From the NCBI RefSeq assembly GCF_036345995.1, contig NZ_CP107796.1, forward strand, positions 806,001-870,000: a stretch of DNA of 64,000 nucleotides, in the 5' to 3' direction. The notes beneath the pieces are model-generated. The model was not told the DNA's origin, did not search any database, and was given only the letters and a program-made list of their open reading frames with translations. This document shows positions 32,563 to 40,946 of the stretch, piece by piece. The translations under genes were made by a program, and so were the position numbers. The DNA comes from Streptomyces sp. NBC_00557. GTDB taxonomy: Bacteria > Actinomycetota > Actinomycetes > Streptomycetales > Streptomycetaceae. Every line of letters starts with the position of its first letter. Within the stretch, counting starts at the first letter, position 1.

Positions 32563-33417
32563 TCACCCGAAGCGGGCGGCGAGCCGCCGGTACAGCCCGG
32601 GCGCGGCCCCGCGCACCAGGGCGGGGTAGCGCAGCCAGCCGGGGACGTACACCTCGTCCTTGCCCTGCCGGACGGCGGCGCAGACCGCGTCCGCCACCCG
32701 CTCGGGCGGCACCGGCCGCGGCCAGTTCCTGGTGTAGGGGGCGCCGCGGCGCGCGAAGAAGGGCGTGTCGACCGCGCCGGGGATGACGAGGCTGACACCC
32801 ACCCCGGTGGGCCGCACCTCGTACCTGAGGGCGTCGGCGAAGGCGGCCAGGGCGGCCTTGGCGGCCGAGTACACGGCCTCGCCGCGCACGGCGACGCTGC
32901 CGGCGACGGATCCGATGAGCACGATGCGGCCCGTGCCGGCCGCGACCATGTGCGGCAGCAGGGCGCGCACCAGGTGGATGGTGGCCAGCAGGTCGACGCC
33001 GACGATCTCGTCGATGCGGGCGTGCGGCATGCCGGCGAAGTCACCGGCCCAGCCCACACCTGCGCTCGCCACCAGCAGGTCGAGGCGTTCGGCGTGGTCG
33101 AGGACCGCGTCGGTCAGCAGCCGCTCGGCGCCCGGCCGGGTCAGGTCCGCCGGCACGGCGAGGGCGTCGATCTGGGCGGCCACCTGCTCCAGACGGGTGA
33201 CGTCGCGTCCGTTCAGCACCAGCCGCCAGCCTCCCTCGGCGGCCAGCCGTCGGGCGATCACGGCGCCGATGCCCGAGGAGGCGCCCGTCACCAGGGCGGT
33301 GCCGCTCCGGCCCGTCGGGGTCCTCGCGGATCCGGGCGCGGATTCCGTCCGGGGGACGGACGTCGCGATCGGCCCGGTGCGGTTCGACGGTCCTGTGGGA
33401 AGCGGGGCATGAGACAT
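32563..33417 (-). CDS. Short-chain dehydrogenase/reductase
   Basis: A 284-residue classical SDR with an extra Pro/Ser/Thr-rich N-terminus of about 35 residues. Seen: TALVTGASSGIGAVIARRLA (NAD(P) site), NGRD, ASAGVGW, catalytic Ser in VLIGSVAGS, YSAAKAALAAF (YxxxK) and PGAVDTPFF. The substrate is unknown. GTGAGGTCG lies before the ATG at 33415-33417. It leads the minus-strand run SDR, DMT transporter, perhaps deacetylase. Confidence 0.88.
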   Translation of the reverse strand: MSHAPLPTGPSNRTGPIATSVPRTESAPGSARTPTGRSGTALVTGASSGIGAVIARRLAAEGGWRLVLNGRDVTRLEQVAAQIDALAVPADLTRPGAERLLTDAVLDHAERLDLLVASAGVGWAGDFAGMPHARIDEIVGVDLLATIHLVRALLPHMVAAGTGRIVLIGSVAGSVAVRGEAVYSAAKAALAAFADALRYEVRPTGVGVSLVIPGAVDTPFFARRGAPYTRNWPRPVPPERVADAVCAAVRQGKDEVYVPGWLRYPALVRGAAPGLYRRLAARFG

Positions 33418-33616
33418 GGTGACGACCTCACTGCGACGTGTCTGCACGGGCTCGCGAGCTCCGGGGCCGAACCCTCGCGGTGTATCCAGGGCGCCACACA
33501 CTGAAACACCCCGCACGGCGGAACCCCGCCGAACGCGTGCCGAAGTGCCCGAAGGGGACCGCGAGCCGCCTCGCGGAGGACCTTCACGCGTCGAGGACCG
33601 CAACCGCCGGAATAAA

Positions 33617-33632
33617 GAAACGTTGCCGTTTC
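33617..33632. promoter_or_regulatory. Inverted repeat GAAACG-TTGC-CGTTTC over the -35 of the DHA2 exporter
   Basis: A perfect six-base inverted repeat with a four-base spacer that contains the -35 element of the promoter at 33623-33651. It shares GAAAC/GTTTC half-sites with the palindrome at 33661-33673, as if one TetR-like dimer binds both. Confidence 0.55.
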
Positions 33633-33651
33633 GCTGATGCTCGCGTAGGCT
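33623..33651 (+). promoter_or_regulatory. Probable vegetative promoter of the DHA2 exporter
   Basis: TTGCCG (33623-33628), a 17-base spacer and TAGGCT (33646-33651) fit a housekeeping-sigma promoter. Transcription would begin near 33658, about 70 bases before the ATG and just before the second palindrome. Confidence 0.6.
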
Positions 33652-33660
33652 CGAACTGTA

Positions 33661-33673
33661 CGAAACAGTTTCG
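33661..33673. promoter_or_regulatory. Palindrome CGAAACAGTTTCG, probable repressor operator
   Basis: A perfect 13-base palindrome placed just after the expected transcription start of the exporter gene, where a bound repressor would block RNA polymerase. No regulator gene lies beside it. Confidence 0.6.
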
Positions 33674-33726
33674 TTTACGAGCTGTTCGCCCCGTCATCCC
33701 GAACGACTTCACCGGAGTGGTTCCGC

Positions 33727-35238
33727 ATGCCCCAGAAGACCCTGTCCGACAGCTCCCGAGCGGGGGCCGCGGCCGTAGATCACGCAGCCGCGGCGGCCTC
33801 GCCGAAGCGGTGGTGGATCCTCGCGGTCATCGCGGTCGCCCAGCTGATGGTCGTCCTCGACGCCACGATCGTGAACATCGCGCTGCCGTCCGCGCAGCAC
33901 GACCTCGGGTTCTCCGACGGCAACCGGCAGTGGGTCGTGACCGCGTACGCCCTCGCCTTCGCGTCCCTGCTGCTGCTCGGCGGCCGGATCGCCGACCTGT
34001 TCGGGCGCAAGCCCGCCTTCCTCGCCGGCGTCGTCGGCTTCGCCGCGGCCTCCGCGCTCGGCGGCGCCGCGAACGGCTTCGCCATGCTGGTCGTCGCCCG
34101 CGCCCTCCAGGGCGCCTTCGGAGCGCTGCTCGCGCCCGCCGCGCTGTCGCTGCTGAACACCACGTTCACCGACGCCCGGGAGCGGGCCCGCGCCTTCAGC
34201 GTGTACGGCGCGATCGCCGGTGCCGGCGGCGCCGTGGGGCTGCTCCTCGGCGGTGTGCTGACCGACGCGCTCGACTGGCGCTGGACGCTGTACGTCAACG
34301 TGGCCATCGCGGTCGTCGCCTTCGCGGGCGGCTGGGTCCTGCTGGGCAACCACCGGGACGCGGAGCACGCCAGGCTGGACGTGCCGGGCACGGTGCTCGT
34401 CGCCGCCGGCCTGTTCTCGCTGGTCTACGGCTTCTCCAACGCCGAGACGCACGACTGGGACTCGCCGCTGACCTGGGGCTTCCTGATCGCGGGCGGGGTG
34501 CTGCTGGCGGCCTTCTCCTGGTGGCAGACCCGGGCCGCGCACCCGCTGCTGCCGCTGCGCATCCTGCTCGACCGCGACCGCGCCGCCTCCTTCCTCGCGG
34601 TGCTGATCACCGGCGCCGGCATGTTCGGCGTGTTCCTCTTCCTGACCTACTACCTCCAGCTCAACCTGGGCTTCAGCCCCACGAAGACCGGTGTGGCCTT
34701 CCTGCCGATGGTGGGCGCGCTGATGGTGACCGCCCAGGTCGGGACCACGGTCCTGCTGCCGCGCCTCGGCCCGAAGACGGTCATCCCGCTCGGCTTCGCC
34801 GTCGCGATGGCCGGCATGGCCTGGCTGACCGGCATCGGCGTGGGCTCGCACTACGCGAGCGCCGTGCTGCCCCAGCTGATCGTGACCGGCGTCGGCCTCG
34901 GCCTGGTCATGCCGCCGGCCATGCAGCTGGCCACCGGCGGAGTGGCCGCCGAGGACGCAGGCGTGGCCTCGGCCACCGTCAACGCCATGCAGCAGGTGGG
35001 CGGTTCGATCGGCACGGCCCTGCTGAACACGCTCGCGGCGAGCGCCGCCACGGACTACCTGTCCGGCCGGGACGCCACCAGCAGGCTGGTGCAGGCCCAG
35101 GCGACCATCGAGAGCTACACGACCGCCTTCTGGTGGTCGGCCGGCTTCTTCGCCGCCGGCGCGGTGCTCGCCTTCCTGCTCTACCGGCGCGGGGTGTCCC
35201 GGCAGGACGCGGGAGCCGCACCCGTCGTCCACATGTGA
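33727..35238 (+). CDS. DHA2-type MFS drug exporter, 14 helices
   Basis: A 503-residue proton-driven exporter. QLMVVLDATIVNIALPSAQ is the family's first-helix motif with its conserved Asp, GGRIADLFGRK is the loop 2-3 motif A, and the helix 5 antiporter region reads AGAGGAVGLLLGGVLTD. The substrate is probably a drug or own metabolite. The upstream promoter carries two operator-like palindromes, so expression is probably inducible. ATG 33727 is preceded by a weak GGAGTGG site. Confidence 0.92.
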   Translation: MPQKTLSDSSRAGAAAVDHAAAAASPKRWWILAVIAVAQLMVVLDATIVNIALPSAQHDLGFSDGNRQWVVTAYALAFASLLLLGGRIADLFGRKPAFLAGVVGFAAASALGGAANGFAMLVVARALQGAFGALLAPAALSLLNTTFTDARERARAFSVYGAIAGAGGAVGLLLGGVLTDALDWRWTLYVNVAIAVVAFAGGWVLLGNHRDAEHARLDVPGTVLVAAGLFSLVYGFSNAETHDWDSPLTWGFLIAGGVLLAAFSWWQTRAAHPLLPLRILLDRDRAASFLAVLITGAGMFGVFLFLTYYLQLNLGFSPTKTGVAFLPMVGALMVTAQVGTTVLLPRLGPKTVIPLGFAVAMAGMAWLTGIGVGSHYASAVLPQLIVTGVGLGLVMPPAMQLATGGVAAEDAGVASATVNAMQQVGGSIGTALLNTLAASAATDYLSGRDATSRLVQAQATIESYTTAFWWSAGFFAAGAVLAFLLYRRGVSRQDAGAAPVVHM

Positions 35239-35275
35239 CGGGCGCCGGGTGACCACCGGACACCACCGGGCCCGG

Positions 35276-35308
35276 GGGGCCGCCGTCGGCAGGGGAGACG
35301 GCGGCCCC
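35276..35308 (+). terminator. Strong hairpin after the DHA2 exporter
   Basis: GGGGCCGCCGTC (35276-35287) pairs perfectly with GACGGCGGCCCC (35297-35308) across nine bases, 38 bases past the stop. Confidence 0.8.
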
Positions 35309-35607
35309 TCGGCCTGTCATGGTGGGGGTGTGCGCAGGACGGCGGCAGCGCTCGGCGCCCCCGCCTCCGGCGGCTGCCGCCCGGCCGCTGCCGTTCGTCC
35401 ACGCCGTCGGAGCCTACGGCTCCGACCTGGGCGTTCGTTCGCTGGTCCGGGGAGGCGGGGCTGGTGCGGCGGCACGGTGCGGCCTACGGGCGCCGCCGGC
35501 GGACGGTGCCGGGCCGGCGGCCGCGGCGCACTCCCTGGCAGGGCGGTTGAGACGCCGGCCGGCGGGTAACTCAGATGATCAGATGACCGGCGGCGGGAGG
35601 ACAGGCC
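35309..35607 (+). other. About 300 bases without a convincing gene
   Basis: Frames here are Ala/Arg/Gly runs with no domain, no good ribosome site and mixed codon use. The last 20 bases hold GGGAGGA, the ribosome site of the small gene at 35608. Confidence 0.45.
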
Positions 35608-35784
35608 ATGCCCGGTGAGGAAAACGACGAGAAGGCCCGCAAGGAACAGTTCGACACGGCCCTGGAGGAAGTCCTCCGGGAGGTCGAGGAGGCCGAGCAG
35701 CGAGACGAGGACGACACCGGCGGCAAGGCCGGGGACGCCATCACACCCAACACCGACGCCCAGGAGCAGGCGAGCGAGGACTGA
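35608..35784 (+). CDS. Small acidic hypothetical protein
   Basis: A 58-codon gene starting MPGEENDEKARKEQF, with a helical, coiled-coil-like centre (ALEEVLREVEEAEQRDEDD) and a disordered acidic tail. GGGAGGA lies seven bases before the ATG and third positions are G/C-rich. I do not recognise the family; the length, charge and helix suggest a soluble accessory or binding protein. It lies 124 bases before the iron redox gene and may share its transcript. Confidence 0.7.
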   Translation: MPGEENDEKARKEQFDTALEEVLREVEEAEQRDEDDTGGKAGDAITPNTDAQEQASED

Positions 35785-35908
35785 GGGTCCGGCCGGGGAG
35801 TCAGCCGCGCCTGCCGCACGCAGGGACGGCCGAGCCCTCCCCGAGCCGCCCCCGAGGCCCCTGACGCCCACCTGTGCCCCGACGGGGCCGCGCGGGTACC
35901 CGGACCCC

Positions 35909-36931
35909 ATGAACAGCCACGCACGCGGCCCCCGGCTGCCCACGCCCCGAGGCCCCCTGTCCGCCGCCGTCACCGCGTATCTGCGCGGGACCGGCCCCCT
36001 CCCCCGCCCCGCCGAGGCCGAGGCGGCGGACCCCTACGGCGACGATCCTCAGCTCGCCCTGTACCTCTGCTACGAGCTGCACTACCGCGGCTTCGCCGGG
36101 GTCGACCCGGCGCTGGAGTGGGATCCTGAGCTGCTGCGGGTCCGGGCCGCCCTGGAGCGCCGATTCCTGTCCGCGCTGCGGAGCGACACACCCGGGCACG
36201 ACAGCCTCGACGACGCGCTCGGCGCGCTGCTGGTCGAACCGGTCGACGGCAGCGGGGTCACCCATTTCCTGTCCGCCGAGGGCGAGCTGTGGCAGCTGCG
36301 CGAGTACGCGGCGCAGCGCTCCCTGTACCACCTGAAGGAGGCCGACCCGCACGCCTGGGTGCTGCCCCGGCTGTGGGGCCGGGCGAAGGCGGCGATGGCG
36401 GCGGTGGAGTACGACGAGTTCGGCGGCGGCCGGGCCGAGCGCGTGCACGCGCGCCTGTTCGCGGCGCTGATGGCGGACCTGGGCCTGGACACCGCCTACG
36501 GCCGCTACCTGGACGCGGCGCCCGCCGAGATGCTGGCCGTCGTCAACCTCATGTCCCTGCTCGGCCTGCACCGCGAGCTGCGCGGCGCCCTGGTGGGCCA
36601 TTTCGCCGAGGTGGAGATCACCTCCTCGCCAGGTTCCCGCCGGCTCGCCGAGGCGATGCGCCGCACCGGCGCCGGGCCGGCCGCGGAGTTCTTCTACGAC
36701 GAGCATGTCGAGGCGGACGCGGTCCACGAGCAGGTCGTACGCCACGAGGTGATCGGCGGGCTGCTCGCCGAGGAGCCGGAACTGGCGGCGGACGTGGCGT
36801 TCGGGATCGACGCGACCGAGTTCCTGGAGGGCCGGCTGGCGCGGCGGCTGCTCGCCGACTGGCGCGCCGGGCGCTCGTCCCTGCGCACCCCGCTCCCCCC
36901 GCTCACGCGGGAAACCTCCCATACATCCTGA
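35909..36931 (+). CDS. Iron-containing redox enzyme, haem-oxygenase-like fold
   Basis: A 340-residue all-helical protein. The C-terminal two thirds fit the haem-oxygenase-like di-iron family: LYHLKEADPHAWVLPRLWGR, AAMAAVEYDEFGGGR (helix with acidic ligands), and FFYDEHVEADAVHEQVVRHE, the last carrying the HxxxHE-type iron ligands. Such enzymes oxidise, decarboxylate or cleave small molecules or handle iron; the substrate here is unknown. ATG 35909 begins a clear sequence after non-coding DNA. Its stop touches the ATG of the methyltransferase gene, so they are coupled. Confidence 0.83.
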   Translation: MNSHARGPRLPTPRGPLSAAVTAYLRGTGPLPRPAEAEAADPYGDDPQLALYLCYELHYRGFAGVDPALEWDPELLRVRAALERRFLSALRSDTPGHDSLDDALGALLVEPVDGSGVTHFLSAEGELWQLREYAAQRSLYHLKEADPHAWVLPRLWGRAKAAMAAVEYDEFGGGRAERVHARLFAALMADLGLDTAYGRYLDAAPAEMLAVVNLMSLLGLHRELRGALVGHFAEVEITSSPGSRRLAEAMRRTGAGPAAEFFYDEHVEADAVHEQVVRHEVIGGLLAEEPELAADVAFGIDATEFLEGRLARRLLADWRAGRSSLRTPLPPLTRETSHTS

Positions 36932-37606
36932 ATGCCGGGGTACTCGCGCCGCGTGATCGCTTTGATCCTTCCGGGCGTGTACGCCCCCCAGGAGGACACC
37001 GAGCTGCTGACCGAGGCCCTCCGCGCGGAGGCCCCGGCGCCCGGCAGCCAGGTCCTGGACGTCGGCGCCGGCAGCGGCGCGCTGGCGCTGGAGGCCGCAC
37101 GGCACGGCGCCGAGGTGACCGCGGTGGACGTGTCCCGGCGCGCGGTGTGGACGGTGCGGGCGAACGCCTGGCTGTCCCGGCTGCCGGTGCGCATCCGGCG
37201 CGGAAACCTCTTCGGGCCGGTCCGGGGCCGCACGTTCGACCTCATCCTCGCCAACCCGCCGTACGTGCCCGCACCCGACGCCCGGCACGGGCCGCGCGGC
37301 CGGTCCCGGGCCTGGGACGCGGGCCGGGACGGGCGGCTGCTGCTGGACCGGATCTGCCGGGACGCGCCCGCGCTGCTGCGCCCGGGAGGCGTGCTGCTGA
37401 TCGTGCACTCCGCGCTCAGCGACCCCGACCGCACCCTGCAGCTGCTGCGTGACGCGGGCCTGAAGGCCGCGGTGGAACGGCGCCGGTGGATCCCCTTCGG
37501 TCCCGTGCTGCGCTCGCGGGAGGACTGGCTGCGCCGGCGCGGCCTGCTGGAACCTGCCGCGCGAACGGAGGAGTTGGTGGTCGTCCGTGCCGAACGAACG
37601 TACTGA
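36932..37606 (+). CDS. HemK2/MTQ2-like protein methyltransferase
   Basis: A 224-residue class I methyltransferase with motif I VLDVGAGSGALALEAA, motif II EVTAVDVS and the NPPY motif (LILANPPYVP) used to hold an amide such as glutamine. It resembles the HemK2 branch, not the release-factor PrmC with its extra N-terminal domain. The ATG directly follows the redox-enzyme stop, and the last 20 bases overlap the CDGSH gene, so the three are one tight operon. The target protein is unknown. Confidence 0.85.
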   Translation: MPGYSRRVIALILPGVYAPQEDTELLTEALRAEAPAPGSQVLDVGAGSGALALEAARHGAEVTAVDVSRRAVWTVRANAWLSRLPVRIRRGNLFGPVRGRTFDLILANPPYVPAPDARHGPRGRSRAWDAGRDGRLLLDRICRDAPALLRPGGVLLIVHSALSDPDRTLQLLRDAGLKAAVERRRWIPFGPVLRSREDWLRRRGLLEPAARTEELVVVRAERTY

Positions 37607-37796
37607 ACATGCCAGCCGGATCAGTCTCCGGCGGCAGGGCCCGCTCCTGGTCGAGGGGCCGGTGGAGGTCGAGCTGGAAGACGGCACCACGGTGTCCTCG
37701 GACCGTTTCCGGGTCGCGCTGTGCACCTGTGGGCGCAGTCGCCGCTATCCGTGGTGCGACACCAGTCACCGGCGCAGAACCAGGAACGGCGCTTGA
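37587..37796 (+). CDS. CDGSH iron-sulfur protein
   Basis: A 69-residue protein with one CDGSH motif near its end, CTCGRSRRYPWCDTSH, whose three Cys and one His bind a [2Fe-2S] cluster; this spacing is that of the mitoNEET family. The protein therefore transfers electrons or clusters in the cytoplasm. GTG 37587 lies inside the end of the methyltransferase gene. The grouping with a di-iron oxidase and a methyltransferase suggests it supplies electrons or iron to the oxidase (inference). Confidence 0.9.
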   Translation: MPNERTEHASRISLRRQGPLLVEGPVEVELEDGTTVSSDRFRVALCTCGRSRRYPWCDTSHRRRTRNGA

Positions 37797-37840
37797 AATC
37801 GGTTGTTCACCAGCCCGTTTCACGAGCCGGTTGTTTCACG

Positions 37841-37885
37841 CCGCTCCCCGGGACAAGGCCCCCCACGGGCCCGCCCGGGGAGCGG
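37841..37885 (+). terminator. Hairpin after the iron operon
   Basis: CCGCTCCCCGGG (37841-37852) pairs perfectly with CCCGGGGAGCGG (37874-37885) across 21 bases; it lies 44 bases past the CDGSH stop and before the convergent inhibitor gene. Confidence 0.7.
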
Positions 37886-38035
37886 CTGTGTGCCCGGAGG
37901 CCGGCGGGCGGCCCCACTCCGCCCGTCGGCTCCGGTGCGAGATCGCAGGTTCCCCGCTCCAGGGGCCGCACTCCCCGGTTGCGGACCTGTTCCGGCGTGT
38001 GCGGGGTCCGTGCGATCCCGGTCCTGGACGACTCC

Positions 38036-38470
38036 CTAGAAGTTGAAGACGCCGCCGCCCACGGAGTCGCGCACGCAGGCGTTGCCGAAGGTGCGCTCGT
38101 ACGAGACGCGTTTGCCCTGCCAGACGCCCTGGACGGTGACGACGACCGGGTCGTACAGCTTGGTGCACCACACGTCGCCGGCCGGCTTCAGGGCGTTCAG
38201 GTCGCCGCCGGCGCCGTTCAGTTCGGCGCAGGCCTGGGCCGCGGCCAGGTGGGTGCCGGAGGGCGTGGGGGCGCAGCTCAGGGTGACGGCGCGCTCCGGG
38301 GTGGCCGTGGCCGCGTCGCTGCCGTGGCCGGTGGTGAGGACCAGCGCCGAGGGGGCGTAGAGCGACGACGGGGCGGCGCCCGGTGCAGCGACGGCGGCCC
38401 CGGTCAGGGGTCCGCAAACGGCGGCGGCCGTGAGGCCGAGGGCCGCTGCCCAGCGCGCGGTGTTCCGCAT
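38036..38470 (-). CDS. Subtilisin inhibitor of Streptomyces (SSI family) with Lys at P1
   Basis: A 144-residue secreted inhibitor. Signal peptide at about 1-32 ([18 protein letters not shown]), then the SSI domain with Cys pairs in [20 protein letters not shown] and around [15 protein letters not shown]...GNAC. By alignment with SSI the P1 residue (Met73 there) is Lys in CTK-LYD, which predicts inhibition of trypsin-like proteases. [11 protein letters not shown] and the final VFNF are classical. ATG 38468-38470 was chosen since GGAAGG abuts the earlier ATG at 38477 but is nine bases from this one. Confidence 0.95.
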   Translation of the reverse strand: MRNTARWAAALGLTAAAVCGPLTGAAVAAPGAAPSSLYAPSALVLTTGHGSDAATATPERAVTLSCAPTPSGTHLAAAQACAELNGAGGDLNALKPAGDVWCTKLYDPVVVTVQGVWQGKRVSYERTFGNACVRDSVGGGVFNF

Positions 38471-38925
38471 TGTGTGCATCCTTCCGCTCGGATCGATGAG
38501 TGCCGGCTCCGAACCGGTGGGCGCCGGAGCGGCGAGCGCCACTCTGCCGAGTCCGCCGCCGAAACTCACATCGAACCCATGGGTTTCAGTAACATTGCGT
38601 GTTGAATCAGTGGCGTGAAGTCACGGAAATCGAGCGCGTCGACCCCGGAACTGAGCGGGACTTGATCGCGGAAAGCGGTCACATGGCCGAAAATCACCGG
38701 CCCGTTAATCGGCCTGAAACATTCCGGGTTCACTTCCGCTGAAACCTTTCACGATGCCTCCACGACTCCTGGCGTTCATGAACGTCCACAAAGACGCCAC
38801 CCGGACTCCATGGGGGACCGGGGCGGCTCCGCGGGGATGCGGCACGAGGCGCGGGGCGGAGCCGCGCCTACCGGCGGGTATCGTCGGCGCGGCGCAGGCC
38901 CGACGAGGAGAGGCGGGACGTACGG
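38471..38925. other. 455-base divergent promoter region
   Basis: It lies between the inhibitor gene and the FMN oxidase gene and has no reading frame worth keeping. The middle (about 38560-38770) is notably richer in A/T than the rest of the window, as expected of promoters. CGTTCATGAACG (38773-38784) is a perfect 12-base palindrome about 140 bases before the oxidase ATG and could be an operator. Confidence 0.5.
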
Positions 38926-40095
38926 ATGGCGAAGCACTGGGCCGATTTCCAGTACGAGATCTATCTGAACGGGATGACGGGTGCCGTGCCGCGGCTGCCC
39001 ACCGATCCGTCCCGGCTGGAGGAACTGGCCGAACACCGGCTCGGTCCGGGCCCGGTGGGCTATGTGGCGGGAAGCGCGGGCGACGGCAGCACCGCCCGTG
39101 CCAACCGGGCGGCGCTCGCCCGCCGCCGGATCGTGCCGCGCATGCTGCGTGACGTGTCCGAGCGCGATCTGTCGGTCGAGGTGCTCGGCAGGGCGCTGCC
39201 GGCGCCGCTGGCCCTGGCGCCTGTCGGCGTGCTGTCGATCATGCATCCGGACGCCGAGTCCGCCGCCGCCCGGGCCGCCGCGGCGCAGGGCGTGCCGTTC
39301 ATCCTGTCGTCGGCGTCGAGCACGCCGATGGAGCAGGTGGCGGAGGCGATGGGCGACGCCGAGCGGTGGTTCCAGCTGTACTGGGGCAAGGACCGCGAGG
39401 TGACGCGGAGTTTCCTGGGCCGGGCGAAGGCCGCCGGGTTCTCGGTGCTCGTGGTCACCCTGGACACCCCGCTGCTGGCGTGGCGGCCGCGCGACCTGGA
39501 CCAGGCGTATCTGCCGTTCCTGCACGGGGTGGGCACCGCCAACTACTTCACCGACCCGGCGTTCCGGGCCGGGCTCGCCAAGCCCGTGCACGAGGACCCG
39601 AACGCGGCGGTGCTGCACTTCCTCGGCCTCTTCGGCGACCCCGGACACACCTGGCCGGACCTGGCGTTCCTGCGCGAGCACTGGGACGGCCCGATCGTGC
39701 TCAAGGGCGTCCTGCACCCGGACGACGCCCGGCTCGCCGCCGACGCCGGGGTGGACGGCGTGGTCGTCTCCAACCACGGCGGCCGGCAGGTGGCGGGCTC
39801 GATCGCCGCAGCCGACGCGCTGCCCCGGGTCGCCGACGCGGTCGGCGACCGGCTGACGGTGCTGTTCGACAGCGGGGTACGCACCGGCGACGACGCGTTC
39901 AAGGCACTGGCCCTCGGCGCACAGGCGGTGCTCCTCGGCCGCCCGTACGTCTACGGGCTCGGGCTGGACGGCCAGGCCGGCGTGGAGCACGTCGTCCGCT
40001 GCGTGCTGGCGGAGCTGGACCTGACACTGGCTCTGTCCGGCCACACGGGCCCGGGAACAGTGTCCCGGGCGGACTTGACGGAGGACCCGAACTGA
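38926..40095 (+). CDS. FMN-dependent alpha-hydroxy-acid oxidase, lactate monooxygenase-like
   Basis: A 389-residue TIM-barrel flavoenzyme that oxidises 2-hydroxy acids. Motifs: LALAPVGVLSIMHPDAE, ILSSASSTPMEQVAEA, QLYWGKDREVTRSFL, VLKGVLHPDDARLAADAG, VVSNHGGRQVAGS with the catalytic His and Arg, and FDSGVRTGDDAFKALALGA followed by the phosphate site LLGRPYVYGL. The long insert with YLPFLHGVGTANYFTDP is typical of lactate 2-monooxygenase-like members. ATG 38926 begins MAKHWADFQYEIYL. The gene stands alone before the repeat region. Confidence 0.9.
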   Translation: MAKHWADFQYEIYLNGMTGAVPRLPTDPSRLEELAEHRLGPGPVGYVAGSAGDGSTARANRAALARRRIVPRMLRDVSERDLSVEVLGRALPAPLALAPVGVLSIMHPDAESAAARAAAAQGVPFILSSASSTPMEQVAEAMGDAERWFQLYWGKDREVTRSFLGRAKAAGFSVLVVTLDTPLLAWRPRDLDQAYLPFLHGVGTANYFTDPAFRAGLAKPVHEDPNAAVLHFLGLFGDPGHTWPDLAFLREHWDGPIVLKGVLHPDDARLAADAGVDGVVVSNHGGRQVAGSIAAADALPRVADAVGDRLTVLFDSGVRTGDDAFKALALGAQAVLLGRPYVYGLGLDGQAGVEHVVRCVLAELDLTLALSGHTGPGTVSRADLTEDPN

Positions 40096-40152
40096 CCGGT
40101 TCCGGCGGGCTCTTGGCCGAGTGCCGGGTGGTCCGCCGATGGGCCGACCGAG

Positions 40153-40357
40153 TGCCGCTGACCGCTCCGCGGGTGCCGGTGAGCGCTCCGAGGGTGCCGG
40201 TGAGCGCTCCACTGGGTGCGGGTGAGCGCTCTACGCGGTGCCGGTGAGCGCTCGGCCCGGTGGGGGCGGGTGCGCGGGGGCCGGTGACCGCTCCGCCGGG
40301 TGCCGGTGAGCGCTCGGCCCGGTGGGGGCCGGTGCGCGGGGTGCCGGTGAGCACTCC
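40153..40357. repeat. Tandem 21-22-base repeats, about eight copies
   Basis: The unit is close to GTGCCGGTGAGCGCTCC followed by 4-5 variable bases. Eight copies of the core (variants GCCGCTGACCGCTCC, GCCGGTGAGCGCTCC, GCGGGTGAGCGCTCT, GCCGGTGAGCACTCC) lie head to tail; twice a longer GCTCGGCCCGGTGGGGGC spacer is inserted. The region is not convincingly coding on either strand. Confidence 0.8.
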
Positions 40358-40462
40358 ACGGCCCTCGACGGGGCACGGACGGGCCGCCCCACGAGGGCAA
40401 CCGAGTGCTCCTCCGGGCGCGGCCGAGCGCTCCGGCAGGCTCCCCACCGGGTGTGGCCGGGG

Positions 40463-40856
40463 GCTCCGCGCAAGACGGGCGGACGCTTCGGCAGGCGCCC
40501 ACGGAGCGCCGCTGGAGGCTCCACGCGGTGCCGGCGGGCGCTCCACAGCCCTCCGCAGGACGCGAGCGGATAGGCCCACGAGTACGGCTGGCCCTCCACC
40601 GGACGCGCCCGGACGCTCCGAGAGGCTTTCCACCGACTGCCGCCGAGAGCTCCGCGCAAGACGGGCGGACGCTTCGGCAGGCACCCACGGAGCGCCGCTG
40701 GAGGCTCCACGCGGTGCCGGCGGGCGCTCCACAGCCCTCCGCAGGACGCGGGCGGACGAGCCCACGAGTACGGCCGGCCCTCTACCGGTCGTGCGCGGCC
40801 CCTCGACCGGACACGCCCGGACGCTCCGAGAGGCTCTCCACCGACTGCCGCCGAGG
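40463..40856. repeat. Near-identical 186-base direct repeat, two copies
   Basis: Copy one is 40463-40648. Copy two is 40649-40856, which matches with few changes plus a 22-base insertion near 40790 (a repeat of GCGGCCCCTCGACCGG-like sequence). A third copy begins at 40857 (GCTCCGCGCGG) but decays at once. Both copies contain smaller GCTCC-centred motifs like the tandem array to the left, so the whole 40.1-40.9 kb stretch seems to have grown by repeat expansion. Confidence 0.85.
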
Positions 40857-40946
40857 GCTCCGCGCGGTGCGGGCGGGCGCTCCAGCCGAGTGCCTGGTGA
40901 GCGCTCCGCCGGGTGCCGCCCGCTCCGCAGGGGGCCGCGGCGGCCG

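Noticed and set aside
35319..35618. A 99-codon plus-strand frame after the DHA2 exporter terminator
   Set aside because: Ala/Arg/Gly-rich with no ribosome site and ending inside the better-supported small acidic gene.
40140..40860. CRISPR-like appearance of the repeat block
   Set aside because: Units are adjacent or separated by repeated sequence and not by unique spacers, lengths vary from 21 to 208 bases, and no cas gene is present.
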